Below are positions 61,613 to 64,000 of a stretch of 64,000 nt of DNA, piece by piece; within the stretch, counting starts at the first letter, position 1; every line of letters starts with the position of its first letter. The position numbers and the translations under genes are program-made. The DNA is taken from the NCBI RefSeq assembly GCF_000234665.1, contig NC_018332.1, forward strand, positions 677,755-741,754, given 5' to 3'. The notes under the pieces were generated by a model, which searched no databases, had not been told where the DNA came from, and saw only the letters and a list, made by a program, of their open reading frames with translations. The stretch comes from Leishmania mexicana MHOM/GT/2001/U1103 (Eukaryota > Euglenozoa > Kinetoplastea > Trypanosomatida > Trypanosomatidae).

Positions 61613-61636
61613 CTGGGAATGAAAGAAGAAGCAATA
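61613..61636 (-). promoter_or_regulatory. trans-splice acceptor, ZIP copy C
   Basis: Same compact C/T tract and AG (61614-61613) as copies A and B, 13 nt before the start codon. Confidence 0.65.
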
Positions 61637-61900
61637 GAGCCGTGCTTGGGCCGAGCAAGAAGAGGATCTGCGGGTGCGCGCGAGAGACGGAGGCGGGCGG
61701 GGACGGGGCGGTTGGCGAGGCGTGGCGGCGTCGCACAGTCGCTGTAGGTTAGGGGGGAACAAACAAGAGAAAGACACGAATTAAGAAAAAGGCAGCTATG
61801 TAGCGAGAGAGGCCGAGAGAGTGTCTTGATGCCGGGCGGTGCGCGTGGGCGATGAGGACGGGGAGGGCGTGCGCGGTGCGGGTAAGTTGGGCGGAGGGGT

Positions 61901-61938
61901 GCAGAGGCGAAGTGGAAGAGGGGACACGTGAAGGGCAG
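61901..61938. repeat. array-junction direct repeat, right end
   Basis: Last copy of the 38-bp junction sequence; beyond it the DNA is unique. Confidence 0.85.
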
Positions 61939-63378
61939 AGTTGGATTCACATGCGCATAGGAAAGAACACGGAGAGGGAGCACACTGCTTGCCGCGCTCC
62001 GGGGAAATGACCAGTGTGCTCCATCGGGGCCGAATCGATCGCCGACGTGGCCGGTTGGCGTTCGTAGAGGAAAAGTCTCAGGGTGGGGAGCGAAGCGGGG
62101 CTGGTCAAAATGCGGTGCGACGTCGTTCTCGCGGCTTTCCGCAAAGGTGTTACAAATATTTTGTGCCGCATGCGTCGCAAAGGGAGGCAGGGAGATGCAT
62201 AACGCTGTATACAGCTTCTGCTTTAGACGGGTCGAAAAAGCTCTACTGATGGCAGCGCTGCTCTCGCTGCGGCTGCAGAATTGTCATGTGTGCCATCCTC
62301 TGTTTTTCTCATGAAACGTGCTGCCAGTGCTGTTGGTTGCGTCAGTCTTGTGTTATTCCATCTGGGTGTACTTGTGCGGAAGAGGGGAATGCCAGTTCGC
62401 TTGTAGAACACAGGCCAAAAGGCGCGGCAAACGTCCCCTTAAGTGGTGTGAGCACACGGATGTCGCGTGTTTGTGCTGGCGTGCGTGCCGGTGTGCCTCC
62501 CTCCATGAGTCATGCGGGTTAAGGAACAAGTGAGGGTAGAAGAGAAGACGGAGAGAGCTGGTTCCCATGAACTGGGGACGCTGACCCGAACATGCCAGAT
62601 GAAAATAGAAGTCCGCGAGTGCGAACACTTTTCTATTTCCATCGCGTCATTCTACACCCGAACAAGTCCGAGCATGGGCGCATACACAGCCACGGGTCTC
62701 CTGCCTCTGCCACACGTCGACAATGTCAGCGAACCGGCCCCGCCAGCGCCGCGTGGCTTCGCTCAGCCCACTGCAATGCCACTGCCACACAGCGCAGGCG
62801 AGGTCCAGGATTACGCGCGGCATCGCCGCAACGCGGCACAGACAGAAAAGCGGTAGGCGGGTGCATGTGCCCTCTGAAGCGTTGCACGAGGTTCGTAGTG
62901 CGCTGGCCCAAGCCTGATCATCATTACCGCGCATCTCTTCCGCACAGCGCTGCCCCAGACCCGTCCGCCAACACCGAGAGCGGGTACTACACCCTGACCC
63001 CACGGTGAGGTGGTTAGTATCATGAGGGCCAGCGCTACGGTCAAGAAAAATTTTAAAAAAGGGAAAGGCAAAGAATGACGGCACGGTGGGAAGGGGATTG
63101 GGGGAGAGGAAGGGGGATAGAGCATGGCGACTCAAGGGGAAGGACGGGTCCAAGGAAAAGAATGGGAAAAAGAAAAAGCCGGGCACACGAAAACGCACGC
63201 ACGTCGGAGACACCGCGCCAGAGAATCTCACCACGGCGCGTCGAAAGAAGAGTCGATGTGAAGCAGCCCAACACTACACACCTCCTCCTCCCTTCCTATT
63301 TTTTGTGTTCGGTTTATCCCCCCCCCCTCCCCTCCCCTCTCCCCCCGTTTTGTTGTCTGCTTTGTCGTCGCTCCTTCG
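61939..63378. other. intergenic region between the CorA-like gene and the ZIP array
   Basis: No gene supported. A denser, non-repetitive block at about 62590-63045 is listed as a possible old SIDER element; purine-rich and C-run tracts occupy 63070-63350. Confidence 0.6.
62590..63045. mobile_element. possible degenerate SIDER-like element
   Basis: The block has a retroposon-like mixed composition. It ends with TGACCCCACGGTGAGGTGGT, then ATGAGGGCCAGCGCTACGG and an A-rich stretch (63041-63060) that could be a relict poly(A) tail. The resemblance to SIDER sequence is from memory and weak. Confidence 0.3.
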
Positions 63379-64000
63379 CTACTCGAGTGTCGCCAGTGCA
63401 CCAGGGGCCTTGTATATGAGGAACTTGTACACGATGGGCGCAATGCTGACCACCAGAATCCCCAGCGTAATCCCCACGATGCAGAAGAACGGAGTCGTGG
63501 TCTCTGCGTCGGTGAAGGGCACCCGTACGTTCATGGCAAACAGATTTGGAATGATGGTGATCGGGATCAGCATTACGGTAATTTGCGTGTGCACGTGGCT
63601 CATGTAGTCCATGAAGTTGCAGTGCGACAGGAGGCGTGCAGACACGCCACAGACGAGGGTCATGTTCGCCCTGTTGACGATGTCGCGGCCCTTGCATAGC
63701 CTGAGGACCGTGCTTCGGACGGTCGAAAGCGAGCGCTGGTAGCTCCCCACTCCCGCGGAGGATCGCGAGAACGGTGTCAGGCGCATTGCCGGCAACAACA
63801 GCTCCTTCAACACTCGCTCCTTCTGCAACGCGTCTATGTGGAAGAAAGCTATGAGGTGGCGCAGGTTCTTGGTGCGCAGCAACACGTCGTCCTGGTCAAC
63901 TCGCGAAGGCAGAATTTGAAGTACAAGCTCGTCAAGCTGGTCTGCCTTGATGAGCAGCGCACGGGTAGACTTCTGGAAGTAGCCAATAATGGCAGACACA
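63379..64000 (-). CDS. CorA-like divalent-metal (Mg2+) transporter, C-terminal part (5' end outside window)
   Basis: The frame is open at the right edge; the first complete codon is GTG (Val), not a start, so the gene continues beyond the window. About 206 residues are visible. The layout is the CorA/Mrs2 C-terminus: a long helix (including RSTVLRLCKGRDIVNRAN and LLSHCNFMDYM) leads into TM1 (QITVMLIPITIIPNLF). The motif at the pore mouth is AMN (about visible residues 155-157), then a short loop VRVPFTDAETTTPF and TM2 (IVGITLGILVVSIAPIVY). CorA channels normally have GMN there. The family takes up Mg2+ (or Ni2+/Co2+) at the plasma membrane or inner mitochondrial membrane. Location here cannot be told because the N-terminus is missing. 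Confidence 0.8.
   Translation of the reverse strand, partial: VSAIIGYFQKSTRALLIKADQLDELVLQILPSRVDQDDVLLRTKNLRHLIAFFHIDALQKERVLKELLLPAMRLTPFSRSSAGVGSYQRSLSTVRSTVLRLCKGRDIVNRANMTLVCGVSARLLSHCNFMDYMSHVHTQITVMLIPITIIPNLFAMNVRVPFTDAETTTPFFCIVGITLGILVVSIAPIVYKFLIYKAPGALATLE

Larger units (their letters stand above)
52049..61938 (-). repeat. tandem array of ZIP transporter genes with intergenic units
   Basis: Repeat unit of about 4.0-4.2 kb: a 38-bp junction sequence, about 2.36 kb of 3' intergenic DNA, a ZIP gene of 1353-1497 bp, and about 300 bp of 5' flank. Junctions are seen at 52049, 54121, 59172 and 61901. Three 100-N gaps at 53842, 57914 and 59678 break the array. Comparing the flanks indicates missing unit sequence at each gap (see findings). 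The 3' intergenic copies at 52049-53841 and 54121-55911 are nearly identical; I found only scattered single-base changes, a 2-base indel near 52781 and CA-repeat length differences. Confidence 0.9.

Noticed and set aside
63997..63999. Start codon of the CorA-like gene
   Set aside because: The codon is GTG (Val) at the window edge; the frame simply continues outside.
1..64000. Strand-switch region, tRNA or rRNA genes
   Set aside because: All credible genes are on one strand and I saw no tRNA-like cloverleaf or rRNA sequence by eye; a tRNA scan would be needed to exclude small RNAs.

Overview
The window comes from a kinetoplastid nuclear genome, almost certainly Leishmania. The DNA is GC-rich and intergenic regions are packed with CA/GT microsatellites and homopurine/homopyrimidine tracts. 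I see no introns or operator/RBS-type signals. Every credible gene lies on the minus strand, as expected of one polycistronic transcription unit running from position 64000 towards 1. Upstream of several start codons a polypyrimidine tract is followed by AG, the trans-splicing acceptor layout. From memory, not checked, a zinc-finger RPA-1 of 467 residues and neighbours of this kind suggest Leishmania chromosome 28. I cannot fix the species.

Layout by coordinate (transcription runs the other way). 1-690: 5' part of a Pch2/TRIP13 AAA+ ATPase, cut by the window edge. 1779-10514: a very large unrecognised protein (up to 2911 aa) with mitochondrial-presequence-like N-termini. 12439-12969: a small probably mitochondrial protein. 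14918-16321: RPA-1. 17683-21444: a Rad5/HLTF-type SNF2-RING protein with two N-terminal RanBP2-type zinc fingers. 22438-23115: methylthioribulose-1-phosphate dehydratase. 23754-26651: a C-terminal-motor kinesin (kinesin-14) with a large insertion inside the motor. 27688-28554: a CFAP96/C4orf47-like flagellar protein. 29372-31369: a FAM86/EEF2KMT-like methyltransferase. 34838-38638: the ribosome-biogenesis GTPase BMS1. 39797-41170: a DHHC palmitoyltransferase with a variant core. 44701-46437: a J-domain protein. 47382-49382: a BCP1/BCCIP-family protein. 51038-51379: a PDCD5-family protein. 52049-61938: a tandem array of ZIP-family metal transporter genes. 63379-64000: 3' part of a CorA-like transporter, cut by the right edge.

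The most structured region is the ZIP array. Its unit is about 4.0-4.2 kb: a ZIP gene plus about 2.4 kb of 3' intergenic DNA and about 0.3 kb of 5' flank. The array is bounded at both ends, and punctuated inside, by the same 38-bp sequence. Three 100-N gaps interrupt it. Matching the sequence on either side of each gap shows that all three hide missing sequence, and that one hides a complete ZIP gene. At least four copies are therefore implied, of which one is intact, one is half-missing and one carries an in-frame stop. The copies differ in the number of 12-residue histidine repeats (2 versus 6).

As is normal in kinetoplastids, neighbouring genes are not functionally related as in a bacterial operon. 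RPA-1 and the SNF2-RING protein are adjacent and could both act in replication stress, and Pch2 acts on HORMA proteins. Long gene-free stretches (1-3.5 kb) are UTR/intergenic DNA; one holds a probable SIDER2-type degenerate retroposon. Identifications rest on motif reading and memory of families; no database search was possible.
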